Shown here piece after piece: positions 1 through 6,132 of a stretch of 19,759 nucleotides of DNA; the first letter of the stretch is position 1, and every line of letters begins with the position of its first letter. Source of the stretch: Clostridium sp. CAG:413 (GTDB taxonomy: Bacteria > Bacillota > Clostridia > Oscillospirales > Acutalibacteraceae); contig FR888241.1 of the NCBI GenBank assembly GCA_000431775.1, forward strand, positions 37,807-57,565. Reading direction: 5' to 3'. A program made the translations under genes and the position numbers. The notes beneath the pieces were generated by a model that was given only the letters and a program-made list of their open reading frames with translations, had not been told where the DNA came from and made no database searches.

Positions 1-566
1 TCCTGCTGACGGCACTGTTCGCCGCCGTTTCATACGGAGAGGTGACGGATTACTCCGTCTATATCATCGTGGCGCTGATTTTCGGGCTGATAGGCGACTT
101 CTGCCTCGAATACAAGCAAGCCAAATACTTTGCCTGCGGTGTTGTGGCGTTTGCAGTGGGTCACCTGCTCTATATCTACTCCTTCGCGCGCCTCGTGCAG
201 CCTGTGCCTGAGCCGAACGCAATTCTCGTTGCGGTCTTCACTCTCGTCATTCTCGTCCTCGGCTTTGTCATGATGAAGGTCGAGAAGATAGTCTTTGAGG
301 GCAAAAACCGGCTGATGTATATCTATGCCGCCATACTGATATCCGAATTCATCACGGGCGTTATCAGAGGCGTGACCTCTATAGCCGCCGGCAACACGAT
401 CTACGGCGCATTTATCCTTGCGGCTTCGGCGCTGTTCATCACTTCGGATTCGTTTCTTGCGCTCCAGCTTTTCGGCAAGCCGCACATCCGCCGCCCCGAG
501 GCGGTCGTGCTCTTTACATATTTCCCCGCACAGACCTTATTTGCATTAAGCCTGCTTTATCAATAA
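1..566 (+). CDS. YhhN family membrane protein (lysoplasmalogenase-like), 5' end outside window
   Basis: The reading frame is open from the left edge, so the N-terminus lies outside the window; a GTG at 42 is internal and not taken as the start. The visible ~187 residues are almost entirely hydrophobic, with about six membrane spans. They carry YhhN-family hallmarks: GLIGD followed by a short polar loop, a G-x7-GHLLYIYSF-like segment, a late SDSFLA motif and a final YFPAQTLFA stretch. Characterised family members (TMEM86/YhhN) hydrolyse the vinyl-ether bond of lysoplasmalogens at the membrane. Plasmalogens occur in anaerobic Clostridia, so that role is plausible, but it is inferred from family only. 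Only 18 nt separate it from rhaA, so it is probably cotranscribed with the rhamnose genes. The link to rhamnose metabolism is unexplained. Confidence 0.8.
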   Translation, partial: LLTALFAAVSYGEVTDYSVYIIVALIFGLIGDFCLEYKQAKYFACGVVAFAVGHLLYIYSFARLVQPVPEPNAILVAVFTLVILVLGFVMMKVEKIVFEGKNRLMYIYAAILISEFITGVIRGVTSIAAGNTIYGAFILAASALFITSDSFLALQLFGKPHIRRPEAVVLFTYFPAQTLFALSLLYQ

Positions 567-584
567 ACACGGAGGCACTTTATA

Positions 585-1823
585 ATGGAAAGATACAAAG
601 ATTCAAAATCCGTTTACGCTGCATACGGAGTCGACACCGAGGCGGCGCTGGCTTCTCTCGCCGACATAACCGTTTCGGTCCACTGCTGGCAGGGTGACGA
701 CGTCGGCGGATTCGACAGCCCCGACGCCCTCTCAGGCGGCATTCAGACCACCGGCAATTACCCCGGCAAGGCAAGGACGCCCGACGAGCTTATGGCCGAT
801 ATCGATAAGGCATTCGAGCTGATACCAGGCAAAAAGAAGCTCAATCTGCACGCCAGCTATGCCATATTCGACGGCGAAAAGGCGGACAGGGACGCAATAA
901 AGCCCGAGCACTTCAAAAAATGGGTCGATTTTGCCAAGGCAAGAGGCATCGGCATTGACTTCAACCCCACCTTCTTCTCTCATCCGATGGTCAGGGATAA
1001 TCTCACCCTCTCCTCCCCCGACGAAGATGTCCGCCGCTTCTGGGTCGAGCACGGCAAACGCTGCGTCGAGATATCCGAATACTTTGCAAACGAAACTGGC
1101 TTCCCGTGCGTGATGAATATCTGGATACCCGACGGATACAAGGATATCCCCGCAGACAGGCTCTCGCCCCGCCTTCGCTTCAAAAAGTCGCTTGACGAGA
1201 TCCTCGCCGTTCCTTACGATAAGAGAAAGGTATTCGCTACGCTCGAGTCAAAGGTATTCGGCATCGGCCTTGAATCCTACACCGTCGGCTCGGCGGAATT
1301 CTGCCTGAGCTATGCGACGAAGAACGGCATAGTGCCGCTGATGGACAACGGCCACTACCACCCCACCGAGCTTGTCTCCGACAAGGTCTCGGCGCTGCTT
1401 GCGTTCAACGACAGGATAGCGCTGCATATCACGAGAGGCGTGCGCTGGGACAGCGACCATGTGGTGCTCTTTGACGACGAGACTCGCGAGATAGCCAAGG
1501 AAATAGTCCGCAACGACGCGCTTGACAGAGTATTCATCGCGACCGACTATTTTGACGCATCCATCAACCGCATCAGCGCATGGGTCACGGGAGTCCGCAA
1601 CGTGCAGAAAGCCCTGCTCTACGCCCTCCTTGAGCCGTCCGCAAAGATGAAAGAATTGCAGGATAACGCCGACTTCACCTCACTCATGGCGCTCGGCGAA
1701 GAAATAAAAACGCTGCCCTTCGGCGATATCTGGAACGAATATCTCGAAAGACAGGGAGTTAAAAAGAATTATCTTGACGAGATCAAAGAATATGAAAAAA
1801 AGGTTTTGGTGAACAGAAAATGA
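585..1823 (+). CDS. rhaA: L-rhamnose isomerase
   Basis: Converts L-rhamnose to L-rhamnulose, the first cytoplasmic step of L-rhamnose breakdown (EC 5.3.1.14). At 412 residues it is close to the E. coli enzyme (419). Family blocks are clear: HCWQGDDVGGF (33-43), GGIQTTGNYPGKARTP (51-66), the metal-site block MDNGHYHPTE (253-262, with D254, H257 and H259), RWDSDHVV (287-294) and the C-terminal DYFDASINRISAW block. The ATG is preceded by a CGGAGG ribosome binding site. The stop overlaps the rhaD start as ATGA, indicating translational coupling. No rhamnulokinase gene is visible; it may lie upstream of the window. Identification is firm. Confidence 0.97.
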   Translation: MERYKDSKSVYAAYGVDTEAALASLADITVSVHCWQGDDVGGFDSPDALSGGIQTTGNYPGKARTPDELMADIDKAFELIPGKKKLNLHASYAIFDGEKADRDAIKPEHFKKWVDFAKARGIGIDFNPTFFSHPMVRDNLTLSSPDEDVRRFWVEHGKRCVEISEYFANETGFPCVMNIWIPDGYKDIPADRLSPRLRFKKSLDEILAVPYDKRKVFATLESKVFGIGLESYTVGSAEFCLSYATKNGIVPLMDNGHYHPTELVSDKVSALLAFNDRIALHITRGVRWDSDHVVLFDDETREIAKEIVRNDALDRVFIATDYFDASINRISAWVTGVRNVQKALLYALLEPSAKMKELQDNADFTSLMALGEEIKTLPFGDIWNEYLERQGVKKNYLDEIKEYEKKVLVNRK

Positions 1824-2641
1824 AAAACATTCTTGACGCGCCCTTTGTAAAGGGCATGATGAAAACGACCGCAAATATGTACCGCCTCGGCTGGGACGAG
1901 AGAAACGGCGGCAACATCAGCATGATGCTCGACCCCGACGAGGTGGCGGAGTATCTTGACATCAACGCCCCGATTCGCTCGATAGCGATGGGTTTCGACG
2001 CGAAAGTGCTTGTCGGCAAGATCTTCATCGTCACCGGCACGGGTAAATACTTCAAAAACGTCGAGGACAACCCCGAGAACAACCTCGGCATAATCAAGGT
2101 CGCCGAGGACGGCACGACCGCAGAGCTGCTTTGGGGCTACTCCGACGGCGGCAGACCGACCTCCGAGCTGCCCGCTCACCTGATGAGCCACATTTCAAGG
2201 CTTGAGAAGAACCCTGAGAACAGGGTCATCATGCACAGCCACCCCACCAACACGCTCGCCATGACCTATGTGCACGAGCTTGACGAAAAAAAGCTCACCC
2301 ATTCGCTTTGGGAGATGTGCACCGAGTGCATGGTCGTCTTCCCCGACGGCATCGGCGTGCTGCCCTGGATGGTCTGCGGCACCAACGAGATAGGCATTGC
2401 GACCGCCGAGAAGATGAAGGAATTCCGCCTTGTCGTCTGGGGTCAGCACGGCATCTACGGCTGCGGCAAGGATCTTGACGAGGCATTCGGACTCATTGAA
2501 ACGGTCGAAAAAGCGGCTCAGCTCTATATGATGACCGCTCACCTGCCCAGGGTCAACACCATCACCGACCCCGACCTTGTGGAGATCGTTAAAGCATTCA
2601 AACTTGAGGATGTCTATAGGAGAGATTTCCTTAATCTTTAA
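1820..2641 (+). CDS. rhaD: L-rhamnulose-1-phosphate aldolase
   Basis: Cleaves L-rhamnulose 1-phosphate into dihydroxyacetone phosphate and L-lactaldehyde, the last step of the phosphorylated rhamnose pathway. This is a class II, zinc-dependent aldolase. The protein has 273 residues (E. coli 274). The zinc ligands are in register with the known enzyme: HSHP gives H139 and H141, WGQHG gives H210, and the catalytic Glu is E116 in SELPAH. Glycine-rich phosphate-binding segments (GGNIS at 30-34, TGTGKYF at 72-78) are present. It overlaps rhaA by 4 nt and is followed 15 nt later by a strong terminator hairpin, so it is the last gene of its operon. Confidence 0.97.
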   Translation: MKNILDAPFVKGMMKTTANMYRLGWDERNGGNISMMLDPDEVAEYLDINAPIRSIAMGFDAKVLVGKIFIVTGTGKYFKNVEDNPENNLGIIKVAEDGTTAELLWGYSDGGRPTSELPAHLMSHISRLEKNPENRVIMHSHPTNTLAMTYVHELDEKKLTHSLWEMCTECMVVFPDGIGVLPWMVCGTNEIGIATAEKMKEFRLVVWGQHGIYGCGKDLDEAFGLIETVEKAAQLYMMTAHLPRVNTITDPDLVEIVKAFKLEDVYRRDFLNL

Positions 2642-2656
2642 TTTCAATATTTAAGT

Positions 2657-2688
2657 GACCCCGGTCTTTCGGATGAAAGGCCGGGGTC
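2657..2688 (+). terminator. Rho-independent terminator of the rhamnose operon
   Basis: A 13-bp stem (GACCCCGGTCTTT pairing with AAAGGCCGGGGTC, one G-U) closes a 6-nt loop, 15 nt after the rhaD stop. The following tract is only moderately T-rich (GTTTGTATGT). Confidence 0.8.
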
Positions 2689-2844
2689 GTTTGTATGTAA
2701 TGCGGTTTTTGATTCGGTGTGTAGTCGGAGCAGCTCGGAGATTTTTGAGTGGATTATACTGCCGGCTTTCAGTCAAGTCGGCTCCCTCCCGAGGGAGACA
2801 TTAGCAACTTCAATTTTTCGGCGCACATTGGAGGGCACGGCGCA
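2689..2844. other. Intergenic spacer with a short GC-rich palindrome, no gene seen
   Basis: No convincing coding sequence lies between the rhaD terminator and the next terminator. It contains a compact palindrome around 2783-2798 (CTCCCTC, two bases, GAGGGAG). It resembles a degraded copy of the GC-rich hairpin repeats common in this group of bacteria, but no second copy is in the window, so this is only a suggestion. Confidence 0.35.
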
Positions 2845-2880
2845 CATAAAAAGAAGAGGCTGCGTTTACAGCCTCTTCTT
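2845..2880 (-). terminator. Rho-independent terminator of the 35-residue membrane protein gene
   Basis: A perfect 12-bp stem (AAGAAGAGGCTG at 2851-2862 with CAGCCTCTTCTT at 2869-2880) has a 6-nt loop. Read on the minus strand the stem is followed by TTTATG, extending a T-rich run (TTCTTTTTATG). It begins 16 nt after the stop codon of the small gene at 2897-3004. Confidence 0.85.
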
Positions 2881-2896
2881 CCTTGTGCACTTGCAA

Positions 2897-3004
2897 TTAT
2901 TCGGTGACCTCGGTCAGATCGTCTTCGTCTCTGCCGGCGAGCAGGCTCGCAGCGGCTGCCATGACTGCAATTATCAGCCATAAAAATTTGAAAAAACCAA
3001 TCAT
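2897..3004 (-). CDS. Small single-span membrane protein of 35 residues, unknown function
   Basis: This gene is too short for routine ORF calling. It encodes a 35-residue protein starting MIGFFKFLWLII. Residues 3-23 form one strongly hydrophobic helix, followed by a short charged tail containing RDEDDL and ending LTEVTE. That predicts a small inner-membrane protein with an acidic C-terminal tail of about a dozen residues. Support for expression is unusually complete: an AAAAGGGG ribosome binding site 8 nt before the ATG, a sigma-A-like promoter (TTGGAC, 18 bp, TATAAT) about 37 nt before that, and a perfect-stem terminator 16 nt after the stop. A GTGA-N6-TCAC palindrome lies in the leader. It diverges from the surface-protein gene at 3348. 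I recognise no family; toxin, regulator of a membrane complex and membrane-stress peptide are all possible. Confidence 0.72.
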   Translation of the reverse strand: MIGFFKFLWLIIAVMAAAASLLAGRDEDDLTEVTE

Positions 3005-3021
3005 CTTTTTATCCCCTTTTA

Positions 3022-3037
3022 TGTGATCTGTGTCACT
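3022..3037 (-). promoter_or_regulatory. CRP/FNR-type palindrome, possible operator
   Basis: On the plus strand the site reads TGTGATCTGTGTCACT, i.e. TGTGA-N6-TCACT, which matches the classic CRP-family half-sites at nine of ten positions. It sits just downstream of the -10 element of the minus-strand promoter, between about +4 and +19 of the leader. A bound protein there would most likely block transcription. The regulator is unknown. Confidence 0.4.
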
Positions 3038-3047
3038 TCTTGTCTTT

Positions 3048-3077
3048 ATTATACGTCCAATGCTGCCGAAAGTCCAA
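3048..3077 (-). promoter_or_regulatory. Sigma-A type promoter for the 35-residue protein gene
   Basis: On the minus strand a -35 TTGGAC (3072-3077) and a perfect -10 TATAAT (3048-3053) are separated by 18 bp. The predicted start is near 3041, giving a leader of about 37 nt. T-tracts phased at roughly 10-11 bp lie directly upstream (3091-3151). Confidence 0.75.
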
Positions 3078-3090
3078 TTACAATCCGATT

Positions 3091-3151
3091 ACAGTTTTGA
3101 AACAGTTTTTGTTACCGTTGTAACCTTTTTTTACCGTTTTGACAGTTTTTT
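3091..3151. repeat. Phased T-tracts / degenerate ACAGTTTT repeats between divergent promoters
   Basis: ACAGTTTT-like and ACCGTTTT-like units recur at about 3091, 3102, 3112, 3133 and 3142. They place T-tracts at about 3095, 3108, 3129, 3138 and 3148, close to helical phase. Such phasing is expected to bend DNA. The block lies immediately upstream of the minus-strand promoter and upstream of the plus-strand surface-protein gene. Confidence 0.5.
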
Positions 3152-3189
3152 ACTCGTATGGCCGTGTTCATAATTTGTTTACAATTTCC

Positions 3190-3218
3190 TTGCAACAAAA
3201 ACCGCCATTTTAAATACT
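3190..3218 (+). promoter_or_regulatory. Candidate promoter for the surface-protein gene
   Basis: TTGCAA (3190-3195) and AATACT (3213-3218) are 17 bp apart. A start near 3225 would leave a leader of about 120 nt carrying the two hairpins described next. The match is moderate. A consensus TTGACA at 3139-3144 is also present, but its nearest -10-like sequence (CATAAT at 3169) is 24 bp away. Confidence 0.35.
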
Positions 3219-3227
3219 TATTTCATG

Positions 3228-3319
3228 AAGCGCTGTGTGCTGGCGCTTTGCGCTCCTTAAAATCACTTTTTGAGCGGCTTTGCGGCCGCCGTATGGGGTA
3301 AAAGTGACGAACGGGAGCG
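3228..3319 (+). promoter_or_regulatory. Structured 5' leader of the surface-protein gene (two stem-loops)
   Basis: Hairpin one pairs AAGCGC (3228-3233) with GCGCTT (3243-3248). Hairpin two is long and nested: CGCTCC (3251-3256) with GGAGCG (3314-3319), TCACTTTT (3263-3270) with AAAAGTGA (3300-3307), and an apical GCGGC (3274-3278) with GCCGC (3285-3289). The structure ends 13 nt before the AAGGAG ribosome binding site. It could stabilise the mRNA or act as a regulatory leader. I do not recognise a known riboswitch class. Confidence 0.5.
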
Positions 3320-3347
3320 TAAGAAAAACGAAAAGGAGATAAACATC

Positions 3348-4499
3348 ATGAAAAAAAGCATCAGAAGTCTGCTTGCTATCGCAGTAGCTCTCGCATGCCT
3401 GCTTTCGGTTACGCCCCTTAGTGCATTTGCGGCCGGCGGCACCGTAACCTACTATCTCAGCAGCGAAGACACCACTGCATATGCAACTCAGACTTACAAC
3501 GAGGGCGATCCCATCGTGCCTCCCGAAGCTCCCACCAAGGAAGGCTCCGTCTTTAAGGGCTGGGTAACGGGTCAGGACGGCGATCAGTTCACAGCTCTCC
3601 CCGAGACCATGGGCACCGAGAACATCACCGCCTATGCTACCTGGGAGCTCAAGCAAGTGACCGTTAAGTACGTTTCCGACGGCGCTGAGGTCAGCTCCAA
3701 GACCGTTCCCTACGGCTCCTCGATGAACGCTACCATCCCCGCCGACCCCGCCAAGGAAGGCTACACCTTCGCCGGCTGGTTTGACGCCGAGGGCATCAAC
3801 GCTCACAGCTACACCAACGTACCCGCAGAGGACATCACCTTCACCGCAAAGTGGCTCAAGGACGGCAATGTTAAGTATGTCGTTGACGGCAAGACCGTTG
3901 AGGAATTCTCCGTTAAGGAAGGCGATCCCATCCCCAAGCCCACAGAAGAGCCTAAGAAATTCGGCTATAAGTTCACCGGCTGGGCTCCCGAGGCTCCCGA
4001 AGCAATGGGCACCGAGGATCTCGTATTCGAGGCTCAGTTTGAGCTTGACAAGGAATTCATCACCTACGTAGTCGGCGGCACCGCTATCGCGGGCGCAGTC
4101 ATCGCAGGTATCGCAGGCATCAACACCGCCATCATCACCGGCGTTGCCATCGTCGGCGGCGTTATCGCCATCATCGGCGTTTCTTCCCTCATTAAGAAGA
4201 CCCACACCGTTACTTACAAGGTGGACGGCGAGGTCTATAAGACCTACAAGGTTCTTGAGGGCAAGAGCATCCCCGTCCCCGAGAAGGAACCCACCAAGGA
4301 AGGCTATGATTTCGCAGGTTGGACTCCGGCAGCTCCCGACAAGATGCCCGCAAACGACCTCACTTTCGACGCAAGCTGGACCAAGAAGGATAACAACATC
4401 CCCGACACCGGCTCCGTCGCAGCCCCCATCGGCGTTTTCGCAGCGCTCGGCGCAGCAGCGGCTCTCCTTGTTCTGCTCAAGAAGAAAGAGAACGCATAA
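3348..4499 (+). CDS. Secreted InlB B-repeat surface protein with IPDTG sorting signal and internal membrane segment
   Basis: The protein has 383 residues. The ATG at 3348 follows AAGGAG and begins a clear signal peptide (MKKSIRSLL..., cleavage near A28/A29). Four repeats of the InlB B-repeat / Listeria-Bacteroides type follow. Each has a beta-rich start (VTYY, VKYV, VKYV, VTYK), a P-x-KEG-Y-F-x-GW core and an ITFTAKW-like end. Repeats 1-3 span about residues 32-234 and repeat 4 about 285-347. Between them lies a glycine/alanine-rich hydrophobic stretch (about 238-281) long enough for two membrane helices. The C-terminus is sortase-like: IPDTG (351-355), a hydrophobic helix and KKKENA. Lys is AAG at nearly every position after the signal peptide, suggesting high expression. 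Adhesion or an envelope-structural role is inferred from the repeat family only. Confidence 0.88.
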   Translation: MKKSIRSLLAIAVALACLLSVTPLSAFAAGGTVTYYLSSEDTTAYATQTYNEGDPIVPPEAPTKEGSVFKGWVTGQDGDQFTALPETMGTENITAYATWELKQVTVKYVSDGAEVSSKTVPYGSSMNATIPADPAKEGYTFAGWFDAEGINAHSYTNVPAEDITFTAKWLKDGNVKYVVDGKTVEEFSVKEGDPIPKPTEEPKKFGYKFTGWAPEAPEAMGTEDLVFEAQFELDKEFITYVVGGTAIAGAVIAGIAGINTAIITGVAIVGGVIAIIGVSSLIKKTHTVTYKVDGEVYKTYKVLEGKSIPVPEKEPTKEGYDFAGWTPAAPDKMPANDLTFDASWTKKDNNIPDTGSVAAPIGVFAALGAAAALLVLLKKKENA

Positions 4500-4534
4500 T
4501 TTTATTGATACATTTGCAAGTGTATAAATAAAGT

Positions 4535-4560
4535 GACCTCTGCAAGCAATTGCAGAGGTC
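4535..4560. terminator. Bidirectional terminator between the surface-protein gene and trmD
   Basis: A perfect 11-bp stem (GACCTCTGCAA with TTGCAGAGGTC) has a GCAA loop. The plus-strand side continues TTATTTTTATT and the minus-strand side ACTTTATTTAT. It can therefore end both convergent transcripts. Confidence 0.9.
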
Positions 4561-4566
4561 TTATTT

Positions 4567-5298
4567 TTATTCATTCTTCAGTTTTCGGATATATTCCTTA
4601 TCCTTGGCGGTCAGCTCCGCACGCTCGAGCATATCGGGGCGGCGCTCCAAAGTCCGTTTGAGGCTTTGCTCCCGCTGCCACTTTGCTATATTGGCGTGAT
4701 GCCCCGAAATAAGCACTTCGGGTACCTTCTCACCGTGCCACTCAAACGGCCGTGTATACTGCGGATACTCAAGCAGGCTGCCGTAGTGGCTCTCAAGAGT
4801 GAAAGCGTCCTCGTTGGCAAGCACACCGGGCAGCATACGGGATATGGCGTCCGCAAGTATCAGCGCGGGCAGCTCGCCGCCGGTGAGAACATAATCGCCT
4901 ATGGAAATTTCTTCATCAACGATCTCGTCGATGACCCTTTGGTCAACGCCCTCATAGTGGCCGCACAGCAGCGCAACATTATCGAGCTGCGACAGCTCCT
5001 TGACCCTCTCCTGGGTCAGGGTCTTGCCCTGCGGAGACATATAGATAAGATGCGGGCGCTTGCCGAGCTCATCGCAAAGCGACATGAAGCAGTCGTAGAT
5101 GGGCTGAGTCTGCATTATCATACCTGTGCCGCCGCCGTAGGGCGCGTCATCCACACGGTTATGCTTATCTTCCGTATAATCGCGGATATTGCGGCAGTTT
5201 ATCTCGACGCAGCCGTTCTCTCGCGCTCTGCCGATTATGCTTTCGCCGAGCACGCCGAGGCACATATCGGGAAAGAGAGTTAAAATGTCAATCCTCAT
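4567..5298 (-). CDS. trmD: tRNA (guanine37-N1)-methyltransferase
   Basis: SAM-dependent SPOUT enzyme that methylates G37 beside the anticodon and prevents +1 frameshifting. With the ATG at 5298 it has 243 residues, the normal family length. The trefoil-knot SAM site is intact: DAPYGGGTGM (51-60), LCGHYEGVDQR (111-121), SIGDYVLTGGELPA (132-145) and YTRP (181-184). The frame also allows a TTG start six nt upstream, but the ATG gives the usual MRIDILTLFP N-terminus. The start overlaps the end of rimM by 11 nt (ATGAGGATTGA), so translation is probably coupled. It is the last gene of the ylxM-ffh operon; rplS, which often follows trmD, is absent. Confidence 0.97.
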   Translation of the reverse strand: MRIDILTLFPDMCLGVLGESIIGRARENGCVEINCRNIRDYTEDKHNRVDDAPYGGGTGMIMQTQPIYDCFMSLCDELGKRPHLIYMSPQGKTLTQERVKELSQLDNVALLCGHYEGVDQRVIDEIVDEEISIGDYVLTGGELPALILADAISRMLPGVLANEDAFTLESHYGSLLEYPQYTRPFEWHGEKVPEVLISGHHANIAKWQREQSLKRTLERRPDMLERAELTAKDKEYIRKLKNE

Positions 5299-5806
5299 CG
5301 TCAAAAATACCTTTCAGCGGTCGGATAACGATACGGTTCGCCCCGACATCCGTCTCAACGACCACATCGGGGATGGCGGGGATAAGGTATTCGCCGGAGT
5401 CATTGGTGATATGCCACACGTCGTTGGCGCCAGTAACGCTCACGTCGGTGAGAGTGCCCCACTTCTTTGACGGATCGTCGGCGTCATAGACCTCGCAGCC
5501 TATCAGCTCGGCAATAAACCAGCTCCCCTCGGGCAGATGAGCGTCCCTGCGGCGGATATAGAGCATCCTGCCCCTGAGCGACTGCGCCTTCTCAACGCTG
5601 TCAACGCCCTCGAGCTTCATTAAAACAATGTTGCCGTGCGGTCTGGCCGATAGAACTCGGACCGCACAGCTCCCATTGCCGTCATAGTATAAAGTTTTGA
5701 ATTTAGTCATAAACTCGGGCGAATCGCACCACGGGTTGACCCGAAGCTCGCCTCGCACGCCGTGGGTGCCGCATATCTCGCCCAGCTCAAGAAAATCCTT
5801 AATCAA
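5288..5806 (-). CDS. rimM: Ribosome maturation factor RimM
   Basis: Assists maturation of the 30S head by binding ribosomal protein S19; cytoplasmic. The 172-residue protein has the family N-terminus (LELGEICGTHGVRGELRVNP), the LSARPHGNIVLMKLEGVDSVEKAQ region of the RimM beta-barrel, and a C-terminal PRC-barrel starting near GSWFIAELIGCEVYD. The only start that gives this N-terminus is a TTG at 5806, which overlaps the last 8 nt of khpA. No strong Shine-Dalgarno precedes it, so it probably depends on translation of khpA. It lies between khpA and trmD, the standard order. Confidence 0.95.
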   Translation of the reverse strand: MIKDFLELGEICGTHGVRGELRVNPWCDSPEFMTKFKTLYYDGNGSCAVRVLSARPHGNIVLMKLEGVDSVEKAQSLRGRMLYIRRRDAHLPEGSWFIAELIGCEVYDADDPSKKWGTLTDVSVTGANDVWHITNDSGEYLIPAIPDVVVETDVGANRIVIRPLKGIFDDED

Positions 5807-6032
5807 TTTCTACTACTACCCTTGAATCACGGCGGGTAGCGGCTGCACGCATGACCGTGCGGATAGCCTTGGCTATCCTGCCCTGCTTCCCTATAACTCT
5901 GCCCATATCGCTCTCGCTGACATGCAGGTGATAGACGACGGTGCCCTCCTCATTGGGGGCGTCCTCGGTAACGGAGACCGCAGAGGGATCGTCCACGAGA
6001 CCCTGAGCAATGCTTATAAGCAATTCTTTCAT
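5799..6032 (-). CDS. khpA: KH-domain RNA-binding protein KhpA (YlqC family)
   Basis: A 77-residue single KH-domain protein. The GxxG RNA-binding loop is GKQG (48-51), inside RVIGKQGRIAKAIRTVMRAA. In other Bacillota, KhpA pairs with KhpB/Jag to bind RNAs and influence cell elongation; KhpB is not in this window. The ATG has an AGGAG site 7 nt upstream. It sits between rpsP and rimM, the conserved position of ylqC, with a 136-nt spacer on the rpsP side that can form a stem-loop. Confidence 0.94.
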   Translation of the reverse strand: MKELLISIAQGLVDDPSAVSVTEDAPNEEGTVVYHLHVSESDMGRVIGKQGRIAKAIRTVMRAAATRRDSRVVVEID

Positions 6033-6094
6033 TTGTGTACTCCTAAAAAATTATTAAACTGTGCAACAGAATACGACGAAATACCCCTGCCCAC

Positions 6095-6132
6095 GGCAAG
6101 CACGATCGGCTGAGACCGACCGCAGCATTGCC
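6095..6132 (-). other. Stem-loop in the rpsP-khpA spacer
   Basis: Outer arms GGCAA (6095-6099) and TTGCC (6128-6132) enclose an inner stem CGATCGG / CCGACCG (6103-6109 and 6116-6122, one G-U on the minus strand) around TGAG(A). It could be a processing site, an attenuator or a leader structure for khpA. There is no T-tract, so it is not an intrinsic terminator. Confidence 0.4.

Noticed and set aside
2783..2798. Possible member of a dispersed GC-rich hairpin repeat family
   Set aside because: Only one copy is visible in the window, so repeat status cannot be shown.
2717..2983. Open frame of 88 codons on the plus strand
   Set aside because: It spans a perfect terminator stem and lies antisense to the better supported 35-codon gene; no ribosome binding site or family similarity.
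3139..3174. Consensus -35 TTGACA with CATAAT as a promoter for the surface-protein gene
   Set aside because: The 24-bp spacing is too long for a sigma-A promoter; TTGCAA-17-AATACT further downstream fits better.
3210..4574. Open frame of 454 codons on the minus strand opposite the surface-protein gene
   Set aside because: It lies fully antisense to a gene with signal peptide, repeats and sorting signal, crosses the bidirectional terminator, has no ribosome binding site, and gives Gly/Cys/Asp-rich sequence typical of an antisense shadow produced by strong codon bias.
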